DNA of 64,000 nucleotides from Prostheceraeus crozeri (GCA_907163375.1 CAJQUW010002151.1:1-64000); one strand, 5' to 3'. Shown: positions 42,599-53,061, counted from the first letter of the stretch. Notes: generated by a model from the sequence alone, not told the origin. Program-made: numbers and translations.

Positions 42599-43059
42599 TG
42601 AGTTGGTTGACTGCTGACGATATTAAGACTAAAGTGCAGCGTAATGCAGACGAAGCGACGTTGAAAGCTTTCGATAATGTCTATTCACTCGATACCTTAC
42701 CACCTGCAGTAAATCACTATCCCATCTTTATTGTGCTAAACACTCATTCACAGAATTTAGGCGGTGAGCATTGGAAAGCGATCTTTATTGGAGAAGACCG
42801 ACGTGGTGAACTATTTGACTCTCTTGCTCAACCTCCAAATATACCAACACAGCAGTGGTTGAGAAAACATACGCGTCAATATCAGCGAAATGAACGCATA
42901 CTACAACATCCACTTTCATCAACGTGTGGTGCTTTTGTACTGTACTTCATCTTAAGACGTTTACATGTATCTCGATTTGTATCTGTTATTCAAAACTTTT
43001 CATGTAATCCATCCTCTAATGAAAAAATGATTTGTAAGTTCTATCATGATTTGAAATAA
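42598..43059 (+). CDS. Adenain-like cysteine protease, Polinton B
   Basis: 153 residues. Catalytic His in GGEHWKAIF, Asp in GELFDSLAQ, Gln in ILQHPLSS and Cys in STCGAFVLYF, the order of the Ulp1/adenovirus protease fold. It matures capsid and core proteins. Last plus-strand gene of the late cluster before the opposite-strand transcription genes. Confidence 0.9.
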   Translation: MSWLTADDIKTKVQRNADEATLKAFDNVYSLDTLPPAVNHYPIFIVLNTHSQNLGGEHWKAIFIGEDRRGELFDSLAQPPNIPTQQWLRKHTRQYQRNERILQHPLSSTCGAFVLYFILRRLHVSRFVSVIQNFSCNPSSNEKMICKFYHDLK

Positions 43060-43085
43060 AAACATCATGTTGGAAAAATTGTTTT

Positions 43086-43631
43086 TTATTTTACAATCCG
43101 CTGGGTACGTACATACTCAATGAGATAGTCTAGGATCATATTTGCTTGTACATGAGATTTTAGTCCAGTAATGATCACTTTACTATTATGAAAGATTGCC
43201 ACATGCACAGGTAACCAACAACTAATGAGAGCTGCAGGAAAAAGTTCGGGTTCATAACACAAACTGTAACTGCTGGTACGAATCTTCAAAAATGATAGAC
43301 TGTCACTCAATTGAGTAGAGATCACCATATTGTCCACAGTCAGATTCGACATCACACACCTCTCCCTCTTCCATATCCGACGTAGTAGTCTTTGTAGCTC
43401 TAAGCGCATTGACTGCGCCGATGAATGAGAAAGGGCGCCGAGAATCTGTACAGTCCCATTTGGGAAGAGTTGAAGATTCCGTGAATTGTTCATCTTCACC
43501 ACTAACATTTGAGGACGACCCGGGTAATACTTGCTGTTTGGAAGCTGTTGGTGTAATGTTGTGAGATCGATTTTGGTGTAGAGTCTGAAGCGACGGAGAA
43601 TGTTGACGATGGTGTAGCGATGGCGCTTCAT
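43086..43631 (-). CDS. TATA-binding-protein-like protein, Polinton B
   Basis: 181 residues from the ATG at 43631 (MKRHRYTIVNILRRF), the length of the TBP saddle. Repeat one: TIVNILRRF, TKIDLTTL, YYPGRPQMLVVKM and LQLFPNGTVQILGALS, each matching the TBP positions NIVSTVN, KLDLKTI, YNPKRFAAVIMRI and ALIFSSGKMVCTGAKS. Repeat two: LTVDNMVIS, then YEPELFPAAL and AIFHNSKVIITGL, matching KIQNMVGS, YEPELFPGL and LIFVSGKVVLTGA. The YEPELFP word is identical to the animal TBP stirrup region. It is convergent with the protease gene and its 5' half overlaps the PC4-like frame. Presumably recruits transcription machinery to the element's TATA promoters. Seen by eye, no alignment run. Confidence 0.85.
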   Translation of the reverse strand: MKRHRYTIVNILRRFRLYTKIDLTTLHQQLPNSKYYPGRPQMLVVKMNNSRNLQLFPNGTVQILGALSHSSAQSMRLELQRLLRRIWKRERCVMSNLTVDNMVISTQLSDSLSFLKIRTSSYSLCYEPELFPAALISCWLPVHVAIFHNSKVIITGLKSHVQANMILDYLIEYVRTQRIVK

Positions 43632-43953
43632 GATGAAAGAATGAGTAAATTGAGCGATGTACCTTCCTTTTATACTTTTCCCAACTACCTTGATGAAATG
43701 TGAAGTTAGTATGAAGTTGGGAATGATAGAGTTGAATTCGCCGATTGTTGACGCGCAACCAGATGCGATTTCCAATACGTGAATGTCTTTTCATATAGAA
43801 GTATTTTAAATCCTTCATGATATGATGTAGAGATTGAAAATGGCGATAAGATAAAGCAAACTCTCTTCTCACATTTCCAGTTGAATCTTTGAAATAGACG
43901 TTTCGATCATGATCCGTTTCAATACGTTGTAGGGAATCTAATTTCCAACTCAT
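43303..43953 (-). CDS. PC4-like protein 2, Polinton B
   Basis: 216 residues from MSWKLDSLQRIE. Two related units: residues 1-52 (NVYFKDSTGN, REFALSYRHFQSLHHIM) and 65-110 (IQLYHSQ, FTFHQGSWEKYKRK). Both are strand pairs followed by a Leu/Ser-x3-W/F helix start as in PC4. The C-terminal 100 residues are Ser/His/Glu-rich and disordered-looking, with an acidic stretch SDMEEGEV, and overlap the TBP-like gene in another frame. The same overlap exists in Polinton A. Likely an ssDNA-binding or transcription cofactor; inference. Confidence 0.5.
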   Translation of the reverse strand: MSWKLDSLQRIETDHDRNVYFKDSTGNVRREFALSYRHFQSLHHIMKDLKYFYMKRHSRIGNRIWLRVNNRRIQLYHSQLHTNFTFHQGSWEKYKRKVHRSIYSFFHHEAPSLHHRQHSPSLQTLHQNRSHNITPTASKQQVLPGSSSNVSGEDEQFTESSTLPKWDCTDSRRPFSFIGAVNALRATKTTTSDMEEGEVCDVESDCGQYGDLYSIE

Positions 43954-43975
43954 GGTGCGTGATAGTCATGTCTGA

Positions 43976-44332
43976 TTAAGATTTGCATAGTAGGGCGATG
44001 AACTCACGACGAATAAATGTCATGATGGAGCGATGTATGTATCTTCTATACTTCTCCCAATTGTATTTGCGAAATGAGAAACAGTTTGCGGAATGAGAAT
44101 GGTAGATTTGAATTTCATTTCTGTAATGTTGAAGCCAAACTTGATCACCCAGGGAGATGAATCTTAATGTTTCAAAATATTCCAAATCCCTCATGATATC
44201 ATTGAGGTTGACAAATTGTCGCCATGTTAATGTAATTCCTCTTGATGTATGACCATGAGAATTTTTGAAATGTACGTTTCCATCACGATCAACTCTGATA
44301 TATTGTAGAGAGTCCAAAATCCAAGTCTTCAT
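43976..44332 (-). CDS. PC4-like protein 1, Polinton B
   Basis: 118 residues from the ATG at 44332 (MKTWILDSLQYIRV). NVHFKNSHGHTSRGITLTWRQF resembles the PC4 pattern of strand, loop, GRKGISL and W/F helix. A second unit has IQIYHSHSANCFSF and NWEKYRRYIHRSI. It is a paralogue of the neighbouring gene at 43303-43953 without its acidic tail, so the pair probably arose by local duplication. PC4 binds single-stranded and promoter DNA as a dimer; here the two units may form the dimer in one chain. Tentative. Confidence 0.5.
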   Translation of the reverse strand: MKTWILDSLQYIRVDRDGNVHFKNSHGHTSRGITLTWRQFVNLNDIMRDLEYFETLRFISLGDQVWLQHYRNEIQIYHSHSANCFSFRKYNWEKYRRYIHRSIMTFIRREFIALLCKS

Positions 44333-44367
44333 GATGTTATGCAAAGTTGCAGATTAGCAATATAAAA

Positions 44368-45765
44368 ATGTCGTTTTATCATATTTTGCTTAGCAATGCG
44401 GCTACAAAGAGATTTACTAGTAATCGAGCCGCAGTCTTTTCTACTCCCATTGATCATGCACAACAGCTAAATGGGAATTGGGAAGTGGGTGTCACTCAAC
44501 TTGTTTATAGCAACTGTGTCTATACTTTTGATCATGAGGTGATGACTATTAATATGAGACGTACAGCTGCTTACCAATGTGAAAAGGGCTGTCGAGTATA
44601 CATTCCACAGTGGTCAAAGAAAGATCTCTTATCATGTAAAAAGTTTATATATGATTTCTTGAATAAAGCGTGTAAACATATTGCCCAATTTACTCCACAC
44701 AATGATGATTATACTTATATACATCATGTAGTTGAGAAAGATTGGATTGTTGGTTTAAGTCCAAGTTTAAGAAATGATTTAGGTTACCTCGCTAGCGCCT
44801 TGACAAGCTATGATAATTTTAACGTTAATTACCACATAAGTGCTCATAAACAGTTAATATATCGAGAGGAAGCTTATTATGTAGATCTTATTCCAAAAAA
44901 TGAGAAGACGTTGGTGAAGAAGATTGTGATTAAGGCAAGAAAGACAAACATGACTCCTGAAACATTATTGAAGAAATTTAATTATCTCCTTCGAGTTGAT
45001 GGTAAACAAGTGGCAACATTGACTTATATTAAATCATCTAATCATATTGCAATAAGTAAATTAAATGATGATGATCTAGTATTAATTTGTTCAAAAGATT
45101 TTCATCAGTTCTTGCGACATCATTCTGCAGCTGTTCATGGAAAATTTAATATGCAACATTTACCATGTGAAAGGTCAAATCAATTTGATACAGAATGGAG
45201 TGTATCTTTATACAGAAAGTGTGTAGAGCCTTTCGGTGGTATCTTACATGAAACAAGAGTGCTGATGCCTCGCATCATTACTTCAGTTAAATTGGTTGTA
45301 GATTATTTAAATGAAGTGATTAATGACCAACATATTTCATTTTCTGAAAAAGAAGGTACTTTGTCTCTCACTATAAGTGGAAAAGGTATTGAACTAATTA
45401 TGGATAAAACTCTAATGGACATTTTGGGTTTTGATCAAAATATCTTTAAAAGTGGTACTGTAACCAAAGCTAGCGCAGACATGTCGCTATCGCGTCGTAT
45501 TAACTATTTTCAGATATATTCCAATATTGGTGAAGATGTACGTGTGGGAGATGTTGAAGCTCCATTGTTAGCAATGATACCATACCAGCCAAAGAGCTGC
45601 AGTATTTTATCTGAGCATACTTTCAAGAAAGTGCATTATACAAAGCTGAAATCAAACTACATCCCACAAATTGATATTGCCATTTATGACGATGCTGGTG
45701 CGTTGATTCCTTTTCATAAAGATGCTGTGACAAGTATCACACTCCATTTCCGAATGAAGAGTTAA
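44368..45765 (+). CDS. LPSN-family Polinton protein 1, B (candidate minor capsid or spike)
   Basis: About 465 residues from MSFYHILLSNAATKRF. The N-terminal beta-rich domain carries HILLSNAATKRFTSN and GNWEVGVTQLVYSN, the family signature. A second domain has DTEWSVSLYRK, and the end has VGDVEAPLLAMIPY and IDIAIYDDAGALIPF. The start at 44368 is preferred because MS...LSN matches its paralogue. Late-type plus-strand gene placed between the PC4-like genes and the polymerase. Possible penton, fibre or spike; not proven. Confidence 0.6.
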   Translation: MSFYHILLSNAATKRFTSNRAAVFSTPIDHAQQLNGNWEVGVTQLVYSNCVYTFDHEVMTINMRRTAAYQCEKGCRVYIPQWSKKDLLSCKKFIYDFLNKACKHIAQFTPHNDDYTYIHHVVEKDWIVGLSPSLRNDLGYLASALTSYDNFNVNYHISAHKQLIYREEAYYVDLIPKNEKTLVKKIVIKARKTNMTPETLLKKFNYLLRVDGKQVATLTYIKSSNHIAISKLNDDDLVLICSKDFHQFLRHHSAAVHGKFNMQHLPCERSNQFDTEWSVSLYRKCVEPFGGILHETRVLMPRIITSVKLVVDYLNEVINDQHISFSEKEGTLSLTISGKGIELIMDKTLMDILGFDQNIFKSGTVTKASADMSLSRRINYFQIYSNIGEDVRVGDVEAPLLAMIPYQPKSCSILSEHTFKKVHYTKLKSNYIPQIDIAIYDDAGALIPFHKDAVTSITLHFRMKS

Positions 45766-45804
45766 TGCAAACGTATGCTAATATATTTTTCCAATGTGAA
45801 TAAT

Positions 45805-47325
45805 ATGGAAAGTGAAAATAAGGACTCGTTTCTAATCTACTTGCCCAGTAATGCTTCTATGAATAAATTTCCCAAAAATAAACCATCAGACTATCGAGTA
45901 GAATTAAATCGCCCACTGCATTTAGAAGGTGAATGGGAGGTTGGCGTTTCTAGTATTTGCTATGATAGCAATATTCAGAATGTGAATGATTTGGAAGAAA
46001 TGATATTGACTCCTCGCACCCATGATGGAATAACGATGAATAATGCATTTCAGTTCCCATACAATTTAACATCAGATGGAAAGTGGAACTATGAATGGAT
46101 TCAGATAAAATCAGATTCTTATGAGCCATTTGGGAATGAGAAAATTATTAAGGCATTCAACAGTGGTAATACTTCCATCATGAAGAATAAAAATCAGAAA
46201 GCTTATGAGTTTACTATCTATCATTGGAGTGGGAGACAGTTCCTCCGCTTTCATTCTTTTACTAAAGGTCTTACGCTGAGGTTGGATAGTGAATTCTATC
46301 CGCATCTCGGTTTTGGTCATGGACTACATCTAACGTCAATTGCTACTGCAAATGTTAGAAAAGTTTATTCAAATCGAATCAACAAATTTCATTATAGATT
46401 TAAAATATTTGATGAAGATGTTGTAGAATGCGAAGAACGCATCATTTTGAAAAAGCGTGGTGTTCAACCTTTATCACTTATTGAGTTAGTAAAACGATGG
46501 AATGAGACTGTGGGTAAGAAGTATGGAGAGAAAATTATGGCGGACAAAAATAAGTTGGTTATTCAGAAATATAATGACAAACTTACAGTTTATTTCTCTC
46601 CAACCTTGCGTCATTTTGTAAGACATTATACACCTATTATTGGAAGCGGTGTGGTATATGCTTCTCATGAATATCACACTAAAGCTGATTCAGTTAATGA
46701 TGAATGGTGGGTGGACATCTATGGCGATCGCATCAAGAAAATTTACCAGTCTTATGAAGAATCTAAAGTTGCTATCAATATAATGCCGCGTCTATATCAT
46801 ACAGTTGAAAGCTTCATTCATGTAGTAAATCCTTATATACAACAGAAGTTGAAGCATGTGATGAAAAGTAAATATGATGTAAAGACACACCACATTTCGT
46901 TTTCAATTGAAAATCAACGCGTTGTTCTGAGACTGGGTGATGACATTCAATGTCAATTGAGTAAAAATTTGAAAAAACTCTTTGGTTTTTCAATGCTACA
47001 AACTGTGTTTGCTGCTGCGCATACGATTGGTATAGAAACACCAATGACACTTGATAAACATGAACAGCACCTTTACATTCAAAGTGATTTGATTCTACCT
47101 ATTTCTGTTGGCGAGAAAAAAGAATACATTTTACGTGATTTCATTCATGATAAAGACGCTTCATATGGAATAGTCGAGAAGATGTTTGAATCTATTTTCT
47201 ATCATCCCGTCGTCAAACAAACTATACCCTCTATTGCTATCAAAATTACCAATGGTTTACAAGAGTGCATCCATGTGAAAGATACTAAATCCCTCATAAC
47301 GTTAGTGTTTCGGAAAACAAAGTGA
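45805..47325 (+). CDS. LPSN-family Polinton protein 2, B (candidate minor capsid or spike)
   Basis: About 506 residues from MESENKDSFLIYLPSN. Signature words are IYLPSNASMNKFPKNKPS and GEWEVGVSSICYDS. The layout follows that of the gene at 44368: WWVDIYGDR in the middle, then a region with IKITNGLQECIHV at the end. The two are diverged paralogues separated by about 40 bases; the A element has one. An upstream ATG at 45775 is possible but gives an extension lacking in the family. Confidence 0.6.
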   Translation: MESENKDSFLIYLPSNASMNKFPKNKPSDYRVELNRPLHLEGEWEVGVSSICYDSNIQNVNDLEEMILTPRTHDGITMNNAFQFPYNLTSDGKWNYEWIQIKSDSYEPFGNEKIIKAFNSGNTSIMKNKNQKAYEFTIYHWSGRQFLRFHSFTKGLTLRLDSEFYPHLGFGHGLHLTSIATANVRKVYSNRINKFHYRFKIFDEDVVECEERIILKKRGVQPLSLIELVKRWNETVGKKYGEKIMADKNKLVIQKYNDKLTVYFSPTLRHFVRHYTPIIGSGVVYASHEYHTKADSVNDEWWVDIYGDRIKKIYQSYEESKVAINIMPRLYHTVESFIHVVNPYIQQKLKHVMKSKYDVKTHHISFSIENQRVVLRLGDDIQCQLSKNLKKLFGFSMLQTVFAAAHTIGIETPMTLDKHEQHLYIQSDLILPISVGEKKEYILRDFIHDKDASYGIVEKMFESIFYHPVVKQTIPSIAIKITNGLQECIHVKDTKSLITLVFRKTK

Positions 47326-47630
47326 AGTCTTTATACAACATTTATTGAAATATGTACATGAATGTGAAGGAATAGACTTTATACAACATCCACTGAAAAT
47401 ATATACATGAGCGCACTTCAATAAACATTGTTATATACAAAAAGTCTTTTTACTTCGTGAAGGGTGGAAATATACAGGGATAGGAAAAATGTCTTTCAGT
47501 GGAAAAGTCATCACATGGGGAATGTACAGATGTGGACACATATTCACAAGGAAAAAACAATCTCATGCGATACATAAAACAACAATGTTTATCTACAGAA
47601 ATCAACATCAAAATACTAAGTTAAGGATGA
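47326..47630. other. Intergenic region with convergent gene ends
   Basis: Between the second LPSN gene and the polymerase stop. Contains AATAAA-like words and a short duplication (TTTATACAACATTTATTGAAA and TTTATACAACATCCACTGAAA, near 47330 and 47378). No gene seen. Confidence 0.5.
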
Positions 47631-50600
47631 TTATGCTAAGACGTCTCCTGAATGTGGTAGTGTGAGTTTAATTCTTTTGGGTGGTGGTATGTTTGTGTCA
47701 GGATGTCCATGTGGAAGAGATATGTTGTGTTCTAGCCAGCACCTCTTATCCTCCCATGCTGAAAGCGCCCGTTTCCTAAAAGTATGAGTTTTGATCTCAT
47801 GCGACTTAGATTTTAAGATTGTCATATTGACAAACGTTATATTTTTATTTCTATAGGCTTTCCTGAAATTCTTATGTTTCATGTTAGAGACCAATGATCT
47901 TGATATGCCTTTAGCGCGCTTAATGCTATCATCACTATCCTTTAATTTCATAGAATACATTTTAGGGCGGAGGAGAATCATTTCAGCTATCTCCTTCCCT
48001 GCTGTCTCATCCTTAAAGCAGCCAAGTTTTGCCTTATTTTTGATGGAGTATAGTGGATGATTAGCAGGATAATTTGATGTATCAAAATATCTTTCTAAAG
48101 ATTTTCCTACTTCATTAAAATTTAAATCTTTTTGAGTGGTAATACCTAAAAAGAAACTATCTGTGTCACCACCCAACAAACGAACCTCTTTTACGAGAGG
48201 ACACGGTTTTAGTATTTTATAGAAGAGTTGATACATTTCAAGCTTGGAGTAATCTAGAACAGCTTGACCAATATAGATGGGTTTGCACAACTCAACTTCA
48301 GATTTTATCATTTTAATACCTACAAGATCCTCATCGATTATGTCTCTATCGATGAATAGAGGTGATGAGATCAATTTGTGATACTTTTGATCATCATTAA
48401 CTAGTTTGTAGTTTACGCGCTTTCTAACATCCTCCATCGTCTTACCAAATAGACTGTTGTTCTTATATTTATAAAAATCTTTTTCAAAATTATTTTGGGC
48501 TAGTGCACGTTTCTGACTGTTACTATCTATGTAGGGTTTGAGGAAGGCTTTCTGTCTAAATTTAATAATGCGGTGAACTCTTTTTAAAATCATGCCCATT
48601 TCTAAATAAAATTTTAAGATGCTAAAGTGGACTAGATAGTTTTCCTTATCATATTGAGTGAGTAAAAGTTTGCGGCAAGGCTTATACTTGGGTTGTCCAC
48701 ATGATTCTAAATCTTTATGAAATTGTTTCATAAAGTCGGAAAACATATCTTTACTCACTTCACCTGATTCGGGTGCGAGTGGAAAATCTACGGTTTTATG
48801 TTTAATATTATTTGGATAGATTAGATCTATCTCAAAATAATATCCCCATTCACCTTCATCTGGAATTGCTAGTATGTTGGAAGGGTTGGAGAAATGTTGA
48901 ATTTCACTATCATCTAACCAGCTAAACTCAGAGTGAGGTAGCGGTTTGGATAATGAACTACCATACAAATTATTTTGGTCATAATACTTCAGATGAGTCT
49001 GGTCATTACCTACTATTTTTGATTTTAACCTATGTTTATTTACAAATGTGAGACCACCGCGAATTCCTCGCTCAAATAAATTATACATCTCTGGATCTTG
49101 TAAGAGATGAATGGTCTCACCAGTCATTTTAAAAGCAGACTTAAATGACATGGCTGGCAGACTGACAAAGTGGACGGGATCTAACTTATCTTCTTCTAAT
49201 GCCACTCGTCGAAACTCCTGAAATACATCAGCCAGCAAAAATACATCTAACTTAAGGTAGGCAATCATATATTCACCAAATGTATGGCAGTCAAATTTTA
49301 TCCATGCATCTTGTGCATGATCATAATCTTCGGTCTTACATTCTGCGCCGGTCAAATCATTTTTAAATTTATCTATGGGCGGAAGAGAAGTCTCGCCGAG
49401 TTTACTAATTGCATCAAAATATGCATATGGAAAGACTCCTTTCCGTGTGATGACTTCATCGGTTAGATTTGGATATTGTTTCTTAAGATTTTGTGTTAGT
49501 GGAAGAGACTTTAGATTTTGCACGAGAGAGGCCAGTGATGCAGTCATAAATTGGTAGGAATCTAAAAATTTTATATCAAAATAGACCGTCTTATTTTCTT
49601 TAGTTTTATCGACAGGCACTTTTGCTGTCATGGCCATAAACTTCTCTCTCGTTTGTGCTATTACATCAAGCTTCCACTCTTTCATTTGACCTAAACCTCC
49701 TTTTATTATCATATGGCTGTCGTAGCCCTTGAAATTATGGAAAATGACGGGTAATGTACGCCGCTTCATCCTCAGCGAAAAATTACATTTTGAACAGAGT
49801 GCGTTTCTAAATTTACCAGTGATGTGGTCATGGTCGCGCACTTTCTTAATCTTATCATCGTCAAATGTTTTCCTACATTTGGGGCAAACGTTGCAACTAT
49901 CAAATTTTGCTTGATCATCTGCTGTCATATGCAATGATCTGCGATAGAGTTCACCATCATACTTTTGTTGAAATTTTACAGCCTGTTCGAGGAATTGTAG
50001 GAATTGGTAAATACAATCCTCACCTTGCCAGACGTGCATTTTATTTTTTCTATTTTGGAAATGGTCATGCCATACTTCATAGCAGGAAATGGCTGCTGGT
50101 CGATGGATGTTATCATCGATATAACATTCGATGTCAGCATAGATGACACGAAGAGGACTTAGTTCATCACCATTCTCTCTATATGAAAACTCCTTATCTT
50201 TGGGCATGCGTTCCATTTGCAGTTTACCTCGCTTACACCACTCATAATGAGTTTCAAATTTGTTTTTACTCCTAAAGTTCCGAATGCATCTGTCACAGTA
50301 ATAAATCTCTGATGAGGTAGAATTTCTTAAGTGGTGGTATAAGCGAGAGATTTTGGGAATGCCGCAGTAGTGCCATTCCTCACTATCATCCTGTCTTACT
50401 AATAAAAGGTTGACAACATGATCATAACAACTCGAACGCGAGTTGTAGCGCACACCCTTCAATCCCTTTTCCCAAACATGGAGAACTATTTTAATGTTGT
50501 TCAATTTTTCAAATTTTTCTATATCTTTAATTTTCATATCGTCACTATTACAGTCATCGAAGTTTAATTCATTCTCCCACTGCCTATAGCTATATGTACG

Positions 50601-51605
50601 ATTTCGATTCGCATTGATGTCATTATAGTGGAGAATGGAGAGGACAGCATATTTAAAACATTGCGATTCGCAATCGACATTGATGACTGCTGTTTTGTTT
50701 TTTAAATTTTTTGGAAGTTTAAAGGAGCCTCGACCACTATGATTTCCTAATAAACTGATTTTAAATAAGGCGGACTCAATGCCGTCAAAAATGAGACCGC
50801 TATCGCGCTCGTTAAATTTATCAATATTTAATTTTAATCCTTGGATGTGAAAATTTATCCAAGACTCATAGTCTACAACCTCGGTTGCAGGAGAGGAGGG
50901 TATGTGAAACTCCAACCTCTCTATTATTTGCCCAGTATGGTGATCGATTTTTACATATTTTATTTTAAGATAGATGAGCGCCTTCATCCTAAAATTGTCT
51001 AAATTGTTGAAGAGCGCTTCTATCAATGATGAATTTTGATGAAACCATTCCTCAAAGTTAGCAATGGTTTCTGAGGAGTCCATCTGGTAGTTCCTCACTA
51101 AATTATTTATGGACACTTCAGTGAGTTGGATAGAGGAGGTACCGTTGGTGTAGCTATCGTTCGTGTGTGTATGTTGAAGTCTGTGCGAAGATAGTTCAAA
51201 ACGTGTCTCGAAAGACTGAGCGCACAAGTCGCAAGAAAAGGAGACGACGTTAACAGAATCATCCCCACCTCCGGAGATTGATGCCGGCTTAGGTCGACAA
51301 ACACCTCGCTTGATGTGTCGGGTGAGATCCCATTTCCTCGTGAAGATGTGCCCACAGTCAGCACATTCCCACTCGTTACCATGTCGCGACAGTTCTGAGC
51401 TGGAACTCACATCGCCTGAAAGAGAAATCATTCTATCATCTCTGTTCAAGCCTCAGTGTATTGTTGCAACCTACCTTGACTCAATAACTCTAAACTTTCC
51501 TCGAGAAGGGAGGGCGTTGGTGATGAAGTTGATGCCTGAAATTGAGGAAGATGCTATGAACCACACGTTTGAGGGAGATGAGAGAGGAAATCTTCAACTT
51601 ACCAT
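47631..51605 (-). CDS. Protein-primed DNA polymerase B, Polinton B
   Basis: Main exon of about 1,260 residues; two small upstream exons are suggested, with a start codon at 51605-51603 directly before GTAAGT. N-terminus: two C2H2 fingers (CADCGHIFTRKWDLTRH, CDLCAQSFETRFELSSH). Then CFKYAVLSILHYND, a further C2H2, exonuclease start VIYADIECYID, an HNH-like cluster (CPKC, VRDHDHITGKFR, CSKC), FHNFKGYDSH and YLKLDVFLLADVF. Polymerase motifs: YDQNNLYGSSL, NNSLFGKTMEDVRKR, LLGGDTDSFF, KLGCFKDE and KRAKG. It replicates the linear element by protein priming, by family knowledge. Homologue of 12272-16168. Confidence 0.92.
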
Positions 51606-51776
51606 TTCAATGAAATCAAGTTTAAGGTTGATGCTTCAATAAGATAGAGACTTCACTCAATTAATATGTCTCAAATTTGGAATTCACTTGTACACCTCAA
51701 ATAATAGCAGAATTCGCTAGAGAATACTTCACTTATACGTCTCAAAGACAGAGTGAAATGACACGGATGTCACTTT

Positions 51777-51785
51777 GCTTATATC
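51777..51785 (-). promoter_or_regulatory. TATA box candidate for polymerase, Polinton B
   Basis: On the minus strand GATATAAGC lies about 175 bases upstream of the AUG-only exon at 51605. Confidence 0.45.
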
Positions 51786-51898
51786 CTTTCATGCTCATCA
51801 TTCATTGGCTGTTCATTCTGATTGGTTGCTTGTTGATACTTAAGAATTAGAAAAATGTTAAAGTTATCATTATTCAAAGTCAGCATTTCAAAGACAAC

Positions 51899-52330
51899 AT
51901 GACAAGTCCTCCAACAACACCAAATGCCGCATTGGAGTTCTCCTCTCCATGCACATCAGCAAAGGTGCTCGTTACACCAAATGCACCAAGAAAGGCGAAG
52001 GTGGAGAAGACATACAATCTCGACAATATACGAAAGTTATCGGAGGACGATGAAGAGGAGTTGCCCGACCTAACAGGCATACGGTGGAAATATTTACAAT
52101 ATGATGTCGAAGGGGTGATGGAGATGACCAGCAAGTCGCAGTTGCATCAAATATGGGAGTGGTACACCCCTAACTCCCAACCGCGAACCGTGGCGGAGTG
52201 GGCGTACATTGACAACGTGAGGGACGCTGCAGAAGAACGTTTAAAGCAGCTCAACTGTTTTTGTGATCTATGTGAAGTCAGACTCTGGGACGATATTGAC
52301 GATGAAGACCTTTTAAAATACATGCCATAA
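51899..52330 (+). CDS. Unknown right-end protein, Polinton B
   Basis: 143 residues starting MTSPPTTPNAALEF. Pro/Ser-rich N-terminus, an acidic stretch (SEDDEEELPDL), a Trp-containing middle (QIWEWYTPNSQPRTVAEW) and a C-terminal CFCDLCEVRLWDD. The last resembles CCGCKVELWK of the right-end gene in Polinton A (21116-21382). It is divergent from the polymerase gene. AATAAA follows the stop at once. Function unknown. Confidence 0.55.
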   Translation: MTSPPTTPNAALEFSSPCTSAKVLVTPNAPRKAKVEKTYNLDNIRKLSEDDEEELPDLTGIRWKYLQYDVEGVMEMTSKSQLHQIWEWYTPNSQPRTVAEWAYIDNVRDAAEERLKQLNCFCDLCEVRLWDDIDDEDLLKYMP

Positions 52331-52530
52331 TAAATGTTTATTTCGTATTATCTTTGCTTTCATACTGACTTACTTGAATGGGGCTTTAGTGAATAATTTA
52401 ACCATGTATACTTTTTCATTTGGAAATAGTAGCACGCTTAGTTTAACTTGCAAATCTTATAACATTTCATATGGGTGATAATGGTAGATGAAATAGTGTT
52501 AAATAAAATTAAGATAGCTTACATGATTCT
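52331..52530. other. AT-rich spacer
   Basis: No gene or motif beyond a polyadenylation-type word at 52329-52334. Confidence 0.4.
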
Positions 52531-53061
52531 GGGATAGCAATCGACTGCGATCCATGTGTAAAGAGCTTGTTAGACTATGGAAGAGAGAAGTGTGTTATGT
52601 TGCGTGTGGCGCGTGAGTGTCCTCCCTTTCATTCCATTCATCAATTCGTCTCATTGATAGAGACAGGTAGAACTCATGGCTCTCATAACGTATGCAATGG
52701 AAAGTTTTAGGCAACCTTCGACAGTTGGCTAAATGTCGCCCTGGCGCGAATGCATACTACGTTGAGACAGAGGCAATCACTTGCAAACATGACGCAGAGA
52801 GGTTTAACAAGATTGACCATTGCCGAATGTCCCTTGCGGTATACATAGCTACGGGTTTCACCGCCGCCCTTTACAGGAACGCCCGTCGAAAGGAAGTATT
52901 ACACCGAACTTCATTTGCAACGTTCAAGTTGACTGATAGCAGATTCAACTTAATGATAGTATTCGCCAGTCCGAAGACTGCCCAGGGCAAACCGCGTGGA
53001 GGTTCTATCATGTCTTGCCCCATGGTGGCCCTTAAGAGAGCCGATGGTTCATTCTCGGGAT
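52531..53061 (+). repeat. Right-end duplicated segment, copy 1, Polinton B
   Basis: About 530 bases nearly identical to 53416-53937 in the same direction. Each copy holds the same plus-strand gene (listed next). The minus-strand gene 53070-53321 lies between them. Confidence 0.9.
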
